Shown piece by piece: positions 9,183 to 18,443 of a stretch of DNA of 64,000 nucleotides. A program made the translations under genes and the position numbers. Source of the DNA: Prevotella fusca JCM 17724 (GTDB lineage: Bacteria; Bacteroidota; Bacteroidia; Bacteroidales; Bacteroidaceae); contig NZ_CP012075.1 in the NCBI RefSeq assembly GCF_001262015.1, positions 558,001 to 622,000 on the forward strand, given 5' to 3'. The notes under the pieces are model-generated. The model saw nothing but the letters and a program-made list of their open reading frames with translations, searched no databases and was not told the origin of the DNA. Position 1 is the first letter of the stretch; each line of letters starts with the position of its first letter.

Positions 9183-11192
9183 TTAAAAAGCTGTATTGAT
9201 AATATCATCATCAACGAAGTTAGGAAGGGTAACACAGAGGTTCGGTGTACGTTCCATCTCTCTGCGGATGGCATCAATAGAGCCTATGTTGCGTGCCCAA
9301 CTGCGACGTGCGATACCATTATTTACATCCCAAAGGAGCATCTGACGGATATGACGGTCAGAGTCTTCACTACCATCAATGACCATACCAAAGCCACCAT
9401 TGATAACTTCTCCCCAGCCAACACCACCACCATTGTGAATAGATACCCATGTTGCTCCACGGAAGGAGTCGCCAATGACATTCTGTACAGCCATGTCAGC
9501 ACAGAACTGTGAACCGTCGTATATATTGGAGGTTTCGCGGAAAGGTGAGTCTGTTCCAGAAACATCATGGTGGTCACGACCAAGGACGATAGGACGGGAA
9601 ATCTCCCCCTTACGTATTGCTTCGTTGAAAGCCAAGGCTATCTTTGTGCGTCCTTCAGAGTCAGCATAAAGGATTCGAGCCTGTGAACCAACGACTAAAT
9701 GGTTCTTTCCTGCCTCTTTAATCCAATGGATATTATCGTCAAGCTGACCGATAATGTCTGGAGTTGCAGTCTTGCGCATTTCCTCCAGCACCTCTGTTGC
9801 AATACGATCTGATGTTTCCAAATCCTTTGGATTGCCTGATGAGCAAACCCAACGGAACGGTCCAAAGCCATAATCGAAGAACATCGGACCCATAATATCC
9901 TGTACGTAAGAAGGATAACGGAACTTACCATCAGCCTTTATGATGTCAGCTCCTGCACGGCTTGACTCCAAGAGGAAAGCATTACCATAATCAAAGAAGT
10001 ACATTCCTTTGTCTGTCAGCTTGTTAATAGCAGCAACCTGACGGCGTAAAGACTCCTGAACTTTCTCCTTGAAGAGTTGTGGTTCTTCTGCCATCATACG
10101 CTTAGACTCTTCTAATGACACGCCAACAGGATAATAACCGCCTGCCCACGGGTTGTGAAGAGAGGTCTGGTCACTTCCTAAATCAACGTGTATGTCTTCT
10201 GCTGCCAAACGTTCCCAAAGGTCAACAACATTGCCTACATAAGCCATAGAGACTGTACGCTTCTCTTCAACTGCCTTCAATGCTGCAGGGATAAGTTCAT
10301 CGAGCGAAGTATATAGTTCATCAACCCAGCCTTGGTCATAACGTTTCTGTGCTGCAAGCGGATTGATTTCCGCCGTAATGCTTACTACACCTGCAATGTT
10401 ACCAGCCTTAGGCTGTGCACCAGACATACCTCCTAAGCCAGAAGTGACGAAGAGCATGCCTTTAATACTGGTCTCTCCTTCCTTCAATCGTTTGCGTGCA
10501 GCATTCAGAACGGTGATAGTTGTACCATGAACGATTCCCTGTGGACCGATATACATATAGGAACCTGCTGTCATCTGTCCATACTGGCTTACGCCTAATG
10601 CATTGTCACGTTCCCAATCGTCAGGCTTGGAATAATTTGGTATTACCATTCCATTCGTTACCACTACACGTGGTGCATTCTTATGGGAAGGGAAGAGTCC
10701 GAGCGGATGACCAGAATACATAACCAACGTCTGTTCATCTGTCATCTCACTTAAGTACTTCATCACAAGGCGATATTGCGCCCAGTTCTGGAATACAGCA
10801 CCATTACCACCGTATGTAATCAGCTCATGTGGATGTTGTGCAACAGCCTTATCGAGGTTGTTCTGAATCATCATCATGATAGCTGCCGCTTGTTCAGACT
10901 TATGCGGATATTCGTCAATAGGACGAGCATACATTTCGTATGTCGGACGGAAACGGTACATATAGATGCGACCGTATTGGCGTAATTCCTCCGCAAACTC
11001 CGGTGCCAATGTCGCATGAAACTTCTTTGGGAAGTAACGCAAGGCATTGCGCAAGGCAAGTTTCTTCTCATCTTGTGTGAGAATATCCTTACGCTTCGGA
11101 GCGTGGTTGATAGCTGGATCGTATGCTTGAGGTTCTGACAAACAGTCTGGTATACCAGCACGAATATCTTTAACAAATTCTTCTTTCGTCAT
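9183..11192 (-). CDS. hutU: Urocanate hydratase
   Basis: 669 residues, the long form typical of Bacteroidota. HutU hydrates urocanate to 4-imidazolone-5-propionate using tightly bound NAD+. The nucleotide-binding glycine motif TSGLGGMSGAQ is clear, and the conserved catalytic-region cysteine is Cys450 in FRWVCSSGN. The first residues MTKEEFVKDIRAG fit other family members. It is transcribed after ftcD across a 238-bp spacer holding a REP-like hairpin, and before hutH. No frame defect was seen. Confidence 0.96.
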   Translation of the reverse strand: MTKEEFVKDIRAGIPDCLSEPQAYDPAINHAPKRKDILTQDEKKLALRNALRYFPKKFHATLAPEFAEELRQYGRIYMYRFRPTYEMYARPIDEYPHKSEQAAAIMMMIQNNLDKAVAQHPHELITYGGNGAVFQNWAQYRLVMKYLSEMTDEQTLVMYSGHPLGLFPSHKNAPRVVVTNGMVIPNYSKPDDWERDNALGVSQYGQMTAGSYMYIGPQGIVHGTTITVLNAARKRLKEGETSIKGMLFVTSGLGGMSGAQPKAGNIAGVVSITAEINPLAAQKRYDQGWVDELYTSLDELIPAALKAVEEKRTVSMAYVGNVVDLWERLAAEDIHVDLGSDQTSLHNPWAGGYYPVGVSLEESKRMMAEEPQLFKEKVQESLRRQVAAINKLTDKGMYFFDYGNAFLLESSRAGADIIKADGKFRYPSYVQDIMGPMFFDYGFGPFRWVCSSGNPKDLETSDRIATEVLEEMRKTATPDIIGQLDDNIHWIKEAGKNHLVVGSQARILYADSEGRTKIALAFNEAIRKGEISRPIVLGRDHHDVSGTDSPFRETSNIYDGSQFCADMAVQNVIGDSFRGATWVSIHNGGGVGWGEVINGGFGMVIDGSEDSDRHIRQMLLWDVNNGIARRSWARNIGSIDAIRREMERTPNLCVTLPNFVDDDIINTAF

Positions 11193-11430
11193 AATTGTTT
11201 AAGTGTTTTATAGATAAGTATATAGAACTCAAAAACGGGATGTTATATCTAAAATAGGGATGCACGGAATGTATTTCCGATAATGGTTGTTTCTGACAGA
11301 CACACGAACAGTGCGTCCCTACATTAGAAGACCATGGTTTTAGCACTCCCTTTCAAAAGTTTTATTCTGACAAAACAGACAAAGATGCCTGTCCGATAGA
11401 CTATAAAACTTAATATAAGGAGAAAAGGTA
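11193..11430. other. hutU-ftcD spacer
   Basis: 238 bp without coding potential. It holds an imperfect REP-like hairpin (11255-11322, listed separately). No clear TAnnTTTG box was found, so whether hutU has its own promoter is open. Confidence 0.5.
11255..11322 (-). repeat. REP-like hairpin element, copy 1
   Basis: Outer arms TAGGGATGCAC and GTGCGTCCCTA pair over 11 bp with one wobble. The segment 11304-11322 (ACGAACAGTGCGTCCCTAC) recurs as an exact inverted copy at 14248-14266, so this is a dispersed element, not a private hairpin. Confidence 0.65.
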
Positions 11431-13134
11431 TCAGAGCTTAGCTTCGACCACCTTCATAATCGCAGTCTCTGCTTCATTTGCCAGTACAATCAGCTGGTTT
11501 GCTTCGCCAACCAATCGTTCTGCAACAGCCTTATCTTTCAAGCCAGAAGCGTTGATTTTCACGTTCAGACCAGCACCCAAAACAGCTGCACGGGCTGCCA
11601 ATACGCCAACACCAGCATCTGAAACACTGTTCGGATTGCCTTCTTCTGCCATTGCACTACAAAGTTCAAACACCTTGAACGATGCTTTCATTGTATGTAG
11701 AGGAACTTCCGTTGCGAACAGTGTTGCCTCCTGTATGGCTGCAGAGCGCACTGCCTTTTCCTCATCAGTACCTTTAGGAAGACCGAAGGCAGACATGATA
11801 CGATTGAATGCCTCAGTATCTTCATCAACGAGTACCATCAATTCAGCTTGAATAGCCTGACCCTTTTCAGCCCAGTTGCCGAACTCTTCCCAGCGTGCAT
11901 CCCAGCCAGCCTTATGACTGGAAAGGTTTGCTACCATTGTGCCTAAGGCTGCACCTAATGCACCCATATAGGCAGAGATAGTACCGCCTCCAGGTGCTGG
12001 AGACTCACGTGAAGTCTCATCAACAAACTCCTTGACTGTCAAATCAATGAGCTTAGGTGTCTTGTTGGCATCTTCCAACAGATATTCAATCACTTTTTCA
12101 CGTGGATTGAAAGGTTTTAAATCATCAAGCCCCATTGACTTAATGACAATCTTTATGATGTCTTCTTCGGGAATACCTGTTGAACGTTCCTGTTTCTTCA
12201 AGAAGTAAGTTCCCGCCTCAAGAAGTGTACGCTTAGGGATAAGACCAACTATTTCAGTACCCGTCACACGAATACCACGGTTCTGAGCACAGCGACATAC
12301 CTCGTCAAAAGCAACATGAAGTGGAGTAACATTGATGTCTGTTATATTCATAGATACCTGTGCGATTCCATATTCATCAATGAACCATCCGATAGCCTTT
12401 GTAGCCTTCAACGTACCGGGTTGCATGATAACTTCTCCCTTCTCATTTTTCATAGGCTTACCTACAGGCGAACCGCCTTCACGCATCGGGCGACCTTTCT
12501 CTCTCACATCAAAGGCAATAGCATTCGCACGGCGAGTGGAGGTAGTATTGAGGTTAAAGTTAGTAGCAATCAGGAAATCACGTGCACCAACAGCTGTACA
12601 GCCAGTCCGTACCAACTGCTCATCCCATTCACGTGCACCATAGTCAGGTGCTTCTGCAGCTTCTGTCATACGCTGGGGAAGGGCTTCATACTCTCCCTTG
12701 CGACAAACGGCAAGATTCTTGCGTCCAGGAGTCTTGGCAGCAGCCTCATAGCAATAGCAAGGAATCTGTAGTTCATTGGCGATACGCTCAGCCAACTGAC
12801 GTGCCAGTGCAGCACATTCCTCCAAGGTGATGCCTGCAACCGGAATAAGAGGACAAACATCTGTTGCGCCCATACGTGGATGAGCACCGTGATGCTGGCG
12901 CATGTCAATAAGCTGTGCTGCCTTCTTCACACAACGGAAAGCAGCCTCCACAACCACAGATGGTTCGCCTACGAAGGTGACAACAGTACGGTTAGTTGCT
13001 TCTCCTGGGTCAACATCCAGAAGTTTCACGCCTTTCACACGTTCAACTTCATCAGTAATCTGCTTAATTACATCCTTGTCGCGCCCTTCACTGAAATTAG
13101 GGACACACTCGATGATTTGTTTTTCTCGTACCAT
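11431..13134 (-). CDS. ftcD: Fused glutamate formimidoyltransferase / formimidoyl-THF cyclodeaminase
   Basis: 567 residues. The N-terminal ~330 residues are the formiminotransferase (starts VREKQIIECVPNFSEGRD, with HHGAHPRMGATDVCPLIP in the middle), and residues ~360-567 are the cyclodeaminase (ESPAPGGGTISAYMGALGAALG). Together they move the formimino group of formiminoglutamate to tetrahydrofolate, releasing glutamate, and convert it to methenyl-THF plus ammonia. The fusion resembles animal FTCD and is known from Bacteroidota. It leads the histidine operon, whose products thus feed one-carbon metabolism; hutG and hutF are absent here. The ATG is followed by sequence well aligned with the family. 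No clean promoter box was seen in the AT-rich 100 bp upstream. Confidence 0.95.
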   Translation of the reverse strand: MVREKQIIECVPNFSEGRDKDVIKQITDEVERVKGVKLLDVDPGEATNRTVVTFVGEPSVVVEAAFRCVKKAAQLIDMRQHHGAHPRMGATDVCPLIPVAGITLEECAALARQLAERIANELQIPCYCYEAAAKTPGRKNLAVCRKGEYEALPQRMTEAAEAPDYGAREWDEQLVRTGCTAVGARDFLIATNFNLNTTSTRRANAIAFDVREKGRPMREGGSPVGKPMKNEKGEVIMQPGTLKATKAIGWFIDEYGIAQVSMNITDINVTPLHVAFDEVCRCAQNRGIRVTGTEIVGLIPKRTLLEAGTYFLKKQERSTGIPEEDIIKIVIKSMGLDDLKPFNPREKVIEYLLEDANKTPKLIDLTVKEFVDETSRESPAPGGGTISAYMGALGAALGTMVANLSSHKAGWDARWEEFGNWAEKGQAIQAELMVLVDEDTEAFNRIMSAFGLPKGTDEEKAVRSAAIQEATLFATEVPLHTMKASFKVFELCSAMAEEGNPNSVSDAGVGVLAARAAVLGAGLNVKINASGLKDKAVAERLVGEANQLIVLANEAETAIMKVVEAKL

Positions 13135-13517
13135 ATATACTAAATATAGATTTAAACAATTGAGAGTTTAGGTTTTCGAGTGTAAAAATACAAATTTGTT
13201 TTTGTAATACAAAACTTTTAATGCAAAACTATTTAAATTGCATTTTACAAGCAGTATTTTGGCGAACAGGGCATGGATGGACTAAGTATACCCTTACTTT
13301 GTAAGGCAAACCAAAGATACAAGCAGGCATTAATTTTAGAGTAAGTGATACGCTGTTGCAGTTAAGAAATTCATTCGTATTGCCTACTCTGAAATATCTT
13401 TACACAACTCGCCTTTCATGTTGCCTGAAAACATATACTTCAAAAATCCACTTATGTGCAAGTTAAGATTCAATTAGTCAGCTAATTATAATACAGCAAA
13501 AATAAGAGATACTTGAC

Positions 13518-13604
13518 TGGGCACTAACTAAGCGTTACCTGAAGTCCAACTAAGCACATATTGGACGTCAATTAAGCCTTAGTTAGAATGCAAGTAAGCA
13601 CCAA
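13518..13604 (+). repeat. 22-bp-period array, type 1, copy C
   Basis: Four units of 22, 21, 22 and 22 bp: TGGGCACTAAC+TAAGCGTTACC, TGAAGTCCAA+CTAAGCACATA, TTGGACGTCAA+TTAAGCCTTAG, TTAGAATGCAA+GTAAGCACCAA. It lacks the GGTGCTTA left flank. Confidence 0.8.
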
Positions 13605-13702
13605 TAGATTTCCTGTGATGAAATTATATTGACATAATCGTATCAGATTTAATAACCAGAGATTATTAATCTGCCGTAACAGTCTTAAACTTCATCTTTA
13701 TA

Positions 13703-13753
13703 GGATAAAATGTCAAAGGGCACAGCAAATAGTCTGCTGTGCCCTTTGACATT
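13703..13753 (-). terminator. Terminator of the candidate small RNA
   Basis: Perfect 19-bp stem (13709-13727 with 13735-13753) around a 7-base loop. On the minus strand it is followed by TTTTATCC, so it serves leftward transcription. Confidence 0.75.
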
Positions 13754-13972
13754 CACTTTCAGTGAGATGTTTGAGCTTGATTTTTGGGTTGTCGCCTCAC
13801 GGCGCCACCCAATCATCTTGCATCATTGTTATCCTTTAATCAATCTTCTTTGTTACCTTAACTAAACCTATCTTACTAAAACCTGAACAATCTCTTTTGT
13901 TCTACCTTAAACTAATAACTAAAAACCTAAATCTATTACTACTAACCTAAACAATCTATATTTGTCTTTTGA
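13703..13972 (-). ncRNA. Candidate small RNA / micro-ORF transcript
   Basis: A self-contained leftward unit: promoter box TACCTTTG (13978-13985), an AT-rich leader of about 145 bases, a GC-rich hairpin (TTGGGT..ACCCAA with inner GGCGCC/GGCGAC, 13784-13806) and then a 19-bp perfect terminator. Just before the hairpin is a ten-codon frame (ATG ATG CAA ... CCG TGA, 13797-13826, peptide MMQDDWVAP), whose last codons form one arm of the hairpin. The unit is about 270 nt, not attached to either flanking gene. It could be a structural small RNA, a leader-peptide relic or a micro-protein gene. Transcription is inferred from the promoter-terminator pair alone. Confidence 0.55.
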
Positions 13973-13977
13973 CGATG

Positions 13978-13985
13978 CAAAGGTA
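13978..13985 (-). promoter_or_regulatory. Promoter -7 box of the candidate small RNA
   Basis: TACCTTTG on the minus strand fits the Bacteroidota -7 consensus TAnnTTTG. A TTTTG lies about 18-20 bases upstream, as a -33 element would. Expected transcription start is near 13971. Confidence 0.65.
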
Positions 13986-14247
13986 CGACTGTTTGCGTAC
14001 ACAGCAAAACTTTTTCAAGTCTTTTTTCATCGGGCATGATATTTATTGACCTACATCAAGACATTTACAGGCTTCATCTGAAAAAAAGATACAAGAGTAG
14101 GAAAACTTCGTCAATGCAAGAATAAAGAGGTTACTGAAAGGAAAAAACGCCACATACGCTCTCTATTCATGATAATCAAGCCGCAAGAAGAATCAAGGTA
14201 AAACGAAAAGGAGAACACATCAAAAGACAGAGCTGCAGAAAACACAC

Positions 14248-14276
14248 GTAGGGACGCACTGTTCGTACGCCCCTAC
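14248..14276 (+). repeat. REP-like hairpin element, copy 2
   Basis: GTAGGGACG at the left pairs with CGCCCCTAC at the right; the first 19 bases are the exact reverse complement of 11304-11322. It lies 49 bases downstream of the prs stop and could end that transcript, but has no T-run. Confidence 0.6.
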
Positions 14277-14325
14277 ATCTATATTAATCCCTCTTTGCAA
14301 AGGTATGATAAGTCGTCACACCTTA

Positions 14326-15264
14326 TTATATCAGGTACTGACTTGATATACTCTCATTGTTCAGAACACGCTGGATAGTCTCTGCAAACATCTCTGCAAC
14401 GGAAATCTGCTTAACCTTTGAGCACCGGGCTGTATACGGGATTGAATCTGTGAAAACCATTTCCTCCAATGCAGAAGCCTCAACACGCTCCGTAGCAGGA
14501 CCACTCATCACACAATGAGAAGCAATGGCACGGACACTCTGCGCACCGGCTTCCTTCATGATATCAGCAGCCTTGGTGATAGTACCGGCTGTGTCAACCA
14601 TATCATCGACGATGATAACGTTCTTATCCTTCACATCACCAATAATCTGCATCGTATCAACAACATTCGCACGTGCACGGGTCTTGTTACAAAGAACCAG
14701 CGGACAACCAAGATACTTGGCGTACGTATTGGCACGCTTTGAGCCACCTACATCAGGACTGGCAATGACAATATCCTTCAGGTTAAGACTCTGAACATAA
14801 GGAAGAAGCACACCACTGGCATAGAGATGGTCAACAGGAACATTGAAGAAACCCTGAATCTGGTCAGCATGTAGGTCCATTGTCATCAGACGGTCGATAC
14901 CTGCAACACTCAGCAAATCAGCCACTAACTTTGCACCAATGCTGACACGTGGTTTATCCTTACGATCCTGACGAGCCCAGCCGAAGTAAGGCATAACAGC
15001 GATAATCTGACGGGCAGAAGCACGCTTGGCAGCATCAATCATCAGGAGAAGCTCCATTAGGTTGTCAGAACTCGGGAAAGTGCTCTGTACAAGAAAGACA
15101 TCCTTGCCACGGATACTCTGCTCATAGGAAACGACAAACTCACCATCAGAGAAGCGGGTCATTACCAAGTTGCCAAGCGGACAGCCGAGGCTGGCACAGA
15201 TTTTCTCAGCAAGGTATCTCGTCTGTGTACCGGAGAATACCAAAAAAGAGTTGTTTTCACTCAT
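14326..15264 (-). CDS. prs: Ribose-phosphate pyrophosphokinase
   Basis: 312 residues, normal length. It makes PRPP from ribose-5-phosphate and ATP for nucleotide, histidine and tryptophan synthesis. The class I motifs are intact: the early FSDGE segment, the flexible-loop region YFGWARQDRK, the DLHADQIQGFF segment and the PRPP-binding loop VIIVDDMVDTAGTIT. It lies 54 bases after the ThiE-like gene with no terminator between, so both are probably read from the promoter at 15949. No defect seen. Confidence 0.97.
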   Translation of the reverse strand: MSENNSFLVFSGTQTRYLAEKICASLGCPLGNLVMTRFSDGEFVVSYEQSIRGKDVFLVQSTFPSSDNLMELLLMIDAAKRASARQIIAVMPYFGWARQDRKDKPRVSIGAKLVADLLSVAGIDRLMTMDLHADQIQGFFNVPVDHLYASGVLLPYVQSLNLKDIVIASPDVGGSKRANTYAKYLGCPLVLCNKTRARANVVDTMQIIGDVKDKNVIIVDDMVDTAGTITKAADIMKEAGAQSVRAIASHCVMSGPATERVEASALEEMVFTDSIPYTARCSKVKQISVAEMFAETIQRVLNNESISSQYLI

Positions 15265-15318
15265 TTCTTTTAGTTGTTTATATTGATAACGTAAGATCTA
15301 TCGTCAAACTACATACTG

Positions 15319-15927
15319 TTAACAGAGGGCACGTAACTTGCGGAAATGATCAATGATGGGTGCAAAATTCTGTTCGCTGTGGATACAGAACTTGTCCCAA
15401 AGATCATTCCTTACCACCACCCCACCGAAATCAAGCTCACGCAGAATGGGTATGTCATCCAAGGTCACACCACCCATCGCATAGACATATCGCCCGAGAA
15501 GTCCCTGCCTGCAGGCTTCTTCCAACTCAAGGTCAGACAGGACACGCTCTTCTTCAGCCGACGTTTCCCGTGGCTGATGGATATTCTTCAGGAAGACATA
15601 ATCCGACTGTTTCTTCATTGCTTTCAGCTGCATCACGTCATCGCACGTCCTGCTCAATACGCCACGATAGCCATGAGGCGCAGCAACATTGGAACCATCC
15701 AGATGGATACCACCCAAAGAGAATTCCTCCTTCGTATAAAAATGCTGATGTACTGTGATTTTACGATGATATTCGGAAGGCAGAAGCGAAAGAAGACGCT
15801 CCAAATAAAGTGGGGACATATCTGCCTTCGAGATATGGAGGCTGTCTAAGCCTTCCTCGAAAAGCATACTCAAAATCTTATCTTCTTCCACAAAAAACGT
15901 GGACTTAGTCATAATGACCAGCTTCAT
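15319..15927 (-). CDS. ThiE/TenI-like thiamine phosphate synthase family protein
   Basis: 202 residues of the thiamine-phosphate-synthase/TenI TIM-barrel superfamily. Support comes from the strand-end GGIHLDGSN and the late phosphate-binding glycine turn AMGGVTLDDIPILRELDFGG. ThiE joins the thiazole and pyrimidine moieties of thiamine; TenI relatives act on the thiazole. The pyrimidine-site residues of a true ThiE are not obvious and no other thi gene is nearby, so the exact reaction is uncertain; many Bacteroidota carry such an orphan. It starts 15 bases after a strong promoter box and is followed by prs, with which it is probably co-transcribed. Confidence 0.75.
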   Translation of the reverse strand: MKLVIMTKSTFFVEEDKILSMLFEEGLDSLHISKADMSPLYLERLLSLLPSEYHRKITVHQHFYTKEEFSLGGIHLDGSNVAAPHGYRGVLSRTCDDVMQLKAMKKQSDYVFLKNIHQPRETSAEEERVLSDLELEEACRQGLLGRYVYAMGGVTLDDIPILRELDFGGVVVRNDLWDKFCIHSEQNFAPIIDHFRKLRALC

Positions 15928-15948
15928 GCCTTTAGTTTATTTGTATTG

Positions 15949-15956
15949 CAAAGGTA
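15949..15956 (-). promoter_or_regulatory. Promoter -7 box, ThiE-like gene and prs
   Basis: TACCTTTG on the minus strand, with TTTG 20 bases upstream as the -33 element. It is divergent from the nspC promoter about 33 bp away. Confidence 0.75.
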
Positions 15957-15988
15957 GAGATTATTTCCGATAACTGCAAATTTTTCCT

Positions 15989-15996
15989 TATATTTG
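15989..15996 (+). promoter_or_regulatory. Promoter -7 box of nspC
   Basis: TATATTTG on the plus strand. Only four bases separate it from the nspC ATG, so the transcript would start at or beside the start codon (leaderless). Confidence 0.65.
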
Positions 15997-16000
15997 CACT

Positions 16001-17167
16001 ATGAAAGTAAATCCATTGACATACTCCGAACTCTCCCGCCCAATGTATGTGCTGGAAGAGGCACGGCTGAAAGAAAATCTAAAGCTCATCGCCTATGTGG
16101 CAAAAGAGGCTGATGTGGAAATTATTCTCGCATTTAAAGCATATGCCCTATGGCGTACCTTCCCCCTTTTCCGTGACTACATCAAGGCAACAACCGCATC
16201 CTCACTCTATGAAGCCCGACTGGGTTTTGAGGAATTCGGTGCTCCTACACATACCTTCTCACCGGGCTATACCGATTATGAGATTGATGGTATAGCTCGC
16301 TGTTCATCCCACCTCGTCTTCAACTCACTGACACAATACGAGCGATACCATATCCGTGCCAAGATGGAAAATGAGAAACTAAGTTTTGGATTACGTGTGA
16401 ATCCAGAGTATTCTGAGGTGGAAACGCTCATTTACAACCCCTGTGCACCGGGTACACGCTTCGGAATATCTGCCGGAAAACTGCCGGAAAAGCTGCCAGA
16501 ACACGTAGACGGGTTCCACATCCACTGCCATTGCGAGAGCGGAAGTGACGTCTTCGAGCGTACACTGTCACATATTGAAGAGAAGTTTGCCAAGTGGTTC
16601 CCTCAACTGAAGTGGATCAACTTCGGTGGCGGACACCTTATGACCCGCAAGGACTATGACATCCAACGTCTGATACGCACATTACTGGAATTCCACAAGC
16701 GTTATCCGTGGCTCAAGGTCATTCTTGAGCCAGGTAGTGCCTTTGTCTGGCAGACGGGACCGCTCGTAGCACAGGTGGTAGACGTAGTGGAAGATCATGG
16801 AATCAAGACTGCTATTCTCAATGCCAGCTTCACTTGTCACATGCCCGACTGCCTTGAAATGCCTTACCACCCTACCGTCCGCAATGCACGTCTTGTCGAT
16901 GAGGACGGCTCAGCAAAGGGCGAATATACTTACCGACTGGGAGCCAACAGCTGTCTGAGTGGTGACTGGATGGGCTCATGGAGCTTTGACCATGCACTAC
17001 AGGTGGGCGAAAACATTATCTTTGAAGATATGCTACACTATACAACGGTCAAGACAAATATGTTCAACGGCATCACTCACCCATCCATCGCCCTACTCCA
17101 TACAGACAACGAACTGGAGATTCTGCGAGAATATACTTACGAGGATTATCGTGACAGAATGGACTAA
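16001..17167 (+). CDS. nspC: Carboxynorspermidine/carboxyspermidine decarboxylase
   Basis: 388 residues of the alanine-racemase-fold (fold type III) PLP decarboxylases. It removes CO2 from carboxyspermidine or carboxynorspermidine, the last step of the alternative polyamine pathway common in gut and oral Bacteroidota. The PLP lysine is Lys46 (LAFKAYALWRTF); other marks are HCHCESGSD, FGGGH and the EPGSAFVWQTGPL block near the dimer active site. The start MKVNPLTYSELSRPMYVLEE fits relatives, and the promoter box lies four bases before the ATG, suggesting a leaderless message. The partner carboxy(nor)spermidine dehydrogenase is not in the window. The J-domain gene follows by 59 bases. Confidence 0.93.
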   Translation: MKVNPLTYSELSRPMYVLEEARLKENLKLIAYVAKEADVEIILAFKAYALWRTFPLFRDYIKATTASSLYEARLGFEEFGAPTHTFSPGYTDYEIDGIARCSSHLVFNSLTQYERYHIRAKMENEKLSFGLRVNPEYSEVETLIYNPCAPGTRFGISAGKLPEKLPEHVDGFHIHCHCESGSDVFERTLSHIEEKFAKWFPQLKWINFGGGHLMTRKDYDIQRLIRTLLEFHKRYPWLKVILEPGSAFVWQTGPLVAQVVDVVEDHGIKTAILNASFTCHMPDCLEMPYHPTVRNARLVDEDGSAKGEYTYRLGANSCLSGDWMGSWSFDHALQVGENIIFEDMLHYTTVKTNMFNGITHPSIALLHTDNELEILREYTYEDYRDRMD

Positions 17168-17226
17168 TGGCACATTCTTTGCTACTTTGACAAAGGAGTT
17201 AATTCATAAACAGAGGAGGAAAGATT

Positions 17227-17922
17227 ATGGCATTTATAGACTATTATAAGATTCTTGGCGTTGACCGAAACATCCCACAGAAGGACGTGCGGGCAGCCTA
17301 CAGAAAGCGGGCAAAGCAGTTTCACCCGGACCTACACCCGAACGACCCGAAAGCAAAAGCCAAGTTCCAGGCACTGAGCGAGGCGTTTGAAGTGATTGGT
17401 GACCCGGACAAGCGTGCCAAATACGACAAGTATGGTGAACAATGGCGTAATGCTGAAGCCTACGAAAATGCTGGCGGCTTTGGTGGATTCCAGGGCGGAC
17501 AAGGTGGCGGAAATCCATTCGGAGGATTCGATTTCAGCAACTTCGGCAGTGGTGGCGGTGGTTTCAGCAGTTTCTTTCAGGATCTCTTTGGTGGTGGAAG
17601 CCGGCGTCGTTCATCAGGATTCAATACGGGCAGGACACACGGACAACAGCATCCGGGACAGATGGAAGCTAATGTCGGCATTGACCTCTACACAGCTTTG
17701 TTAGGCGGCGAGGTCGTCATACAGCTCTCTGGGGGTCAGAAAGTAAAACTGAAAGTAAAGCCTTTGACACAAGGCGGAACAAAAGTTCGTCTGCGTGGCA
17801 AGGGCTATGACCGTGGAGACGGCACTTTCGGAGACCTTATCATTACATACAACGTGAAACTTCCAGACCATCTGACAGAGCGACAAAAAGAACTAATTGA
17901 ACAGATGAGGCGTGCGGGATAA
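17227..17922 (+). CDS. Short CbpA-like J-domain co-chaperone
   Basis: 231 residues. An N-terminal J-domain (about 4-70) has the HPD tripeptide that stimulates DnaK ATPase at His33-Pro34-Asp35. It is followed by a Gly/Phe-rich linker (GGFGGFQGGQGGG and on, about 85-125) and a single C-terminal substrate-binding domain (about 140-231, with KVRLRGKGYDRGDGTFGDL). There is no cysteine zinc finger, so it is CbpA-like and not DnaJ; at 231 residues it is shorter than CbpA (about 300) and appears to lack the first of the two C-terminal domains. A purine-rich AGAGGAGGAAAG stretch precedes the ATG. A terminator ends the unit at 18074. Confidence 0.9.
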   Translation: MAFIDYYKILGVDRNIPQKDVRAAYRKRAKQFHPDLHPNDPKAKAKFQALSEAFEVIGDPDKRAKYDKYGEQWRNAEAYENAGGFGGFQGGQGGGNPFGGFDFSNFGSGGGGFSSFFQDLFGGGSRRRSSGFNTGRTHGQQHPGQMEANVGIDLYTALLGGEVVIQLSGGQKVKLKVKPLTQGGTKVRLRGKGYDRGDGTFGDLIITYNVKLPDHLTERQKELIEQMRRAG

Positions 17923-17945
17923 GAGCCAAAGAATGACCGTTTTCA

Positions 17946-18031
17946 AATTATTTTCATGAAAAGAAATATTTTTCTTCGTGAAAAGAAATAATTATTTTCA
18001 TGAAAAGAAATTATTTTCTTCATGAAAGAAA
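17946..18031 (+). repeat. TTTTCATGAAAAGAAAT array, copy 1
   Basis: Four tandem, partly palindromic units built on TTTTCATGAAAAGAAAT (one with CTTCGTGAAAAG) spaced about 20-24 bp. A second array of the same words is at 23167-23252. Confidence 0.75.
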
Positions 18032-18040
18032 TTTGCAAGA

Positions 18041-18074
18041 GGGAACTTCTACAGATGGTAGAGGTTCCTTTTTT
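18041..18074 (+). terminator. Terminator of the nspC/J-domain unit
   Basis: GGAACTTCTAC pairs with GTAGAGGTTCC (11 bp, one G-U wobble favouring the plus strand) and is followed by T6. Confidence 0.75.
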
Positions 18075-18443
18075 GATGCTGTAAGAACAATGTATATATG
18101 TTAACACATGGATAATAGAACATACCAACAGCTGGAAACATCTACATTAATCTTATAAGCAGCTATTTCATAGCTGGACAAATAAGAGCGTCTATCACCT
18201 ACTGAACAGCGATGAAGAATCTGTAAAACCCAATCAGTTCATTAGAGTCTGAATAGATTTTGTTTGACTGTCGAGCAAGTTTTTATCCTTCTAACAAAGG
18301 TGTAGCGGATTATACAATTTGCAAAAGGCATACAAGATGCCGACAAAACACAAAAGATACTTGGAAGTAATACTATAAAAAAAGAAATGACGGACGTCCT
18401 GGTTTTTAACTGATTAGGGGGGATAATGCAGAAGACAGGTAAA

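Larger units (their letters stand above)
13135..14325. other. 1.2-kb gap between ftcD and prs
   Basis: No protein gene longer than 30 codons is supported. It holds a type-1 22-bp array (copy C), a candidate small RNA with its own promoter and terminator on the minus strand, and a REP-like hairpin copy. These are listed separately; the rest is AT-rich and unremarkable. Confidence 0.75.
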
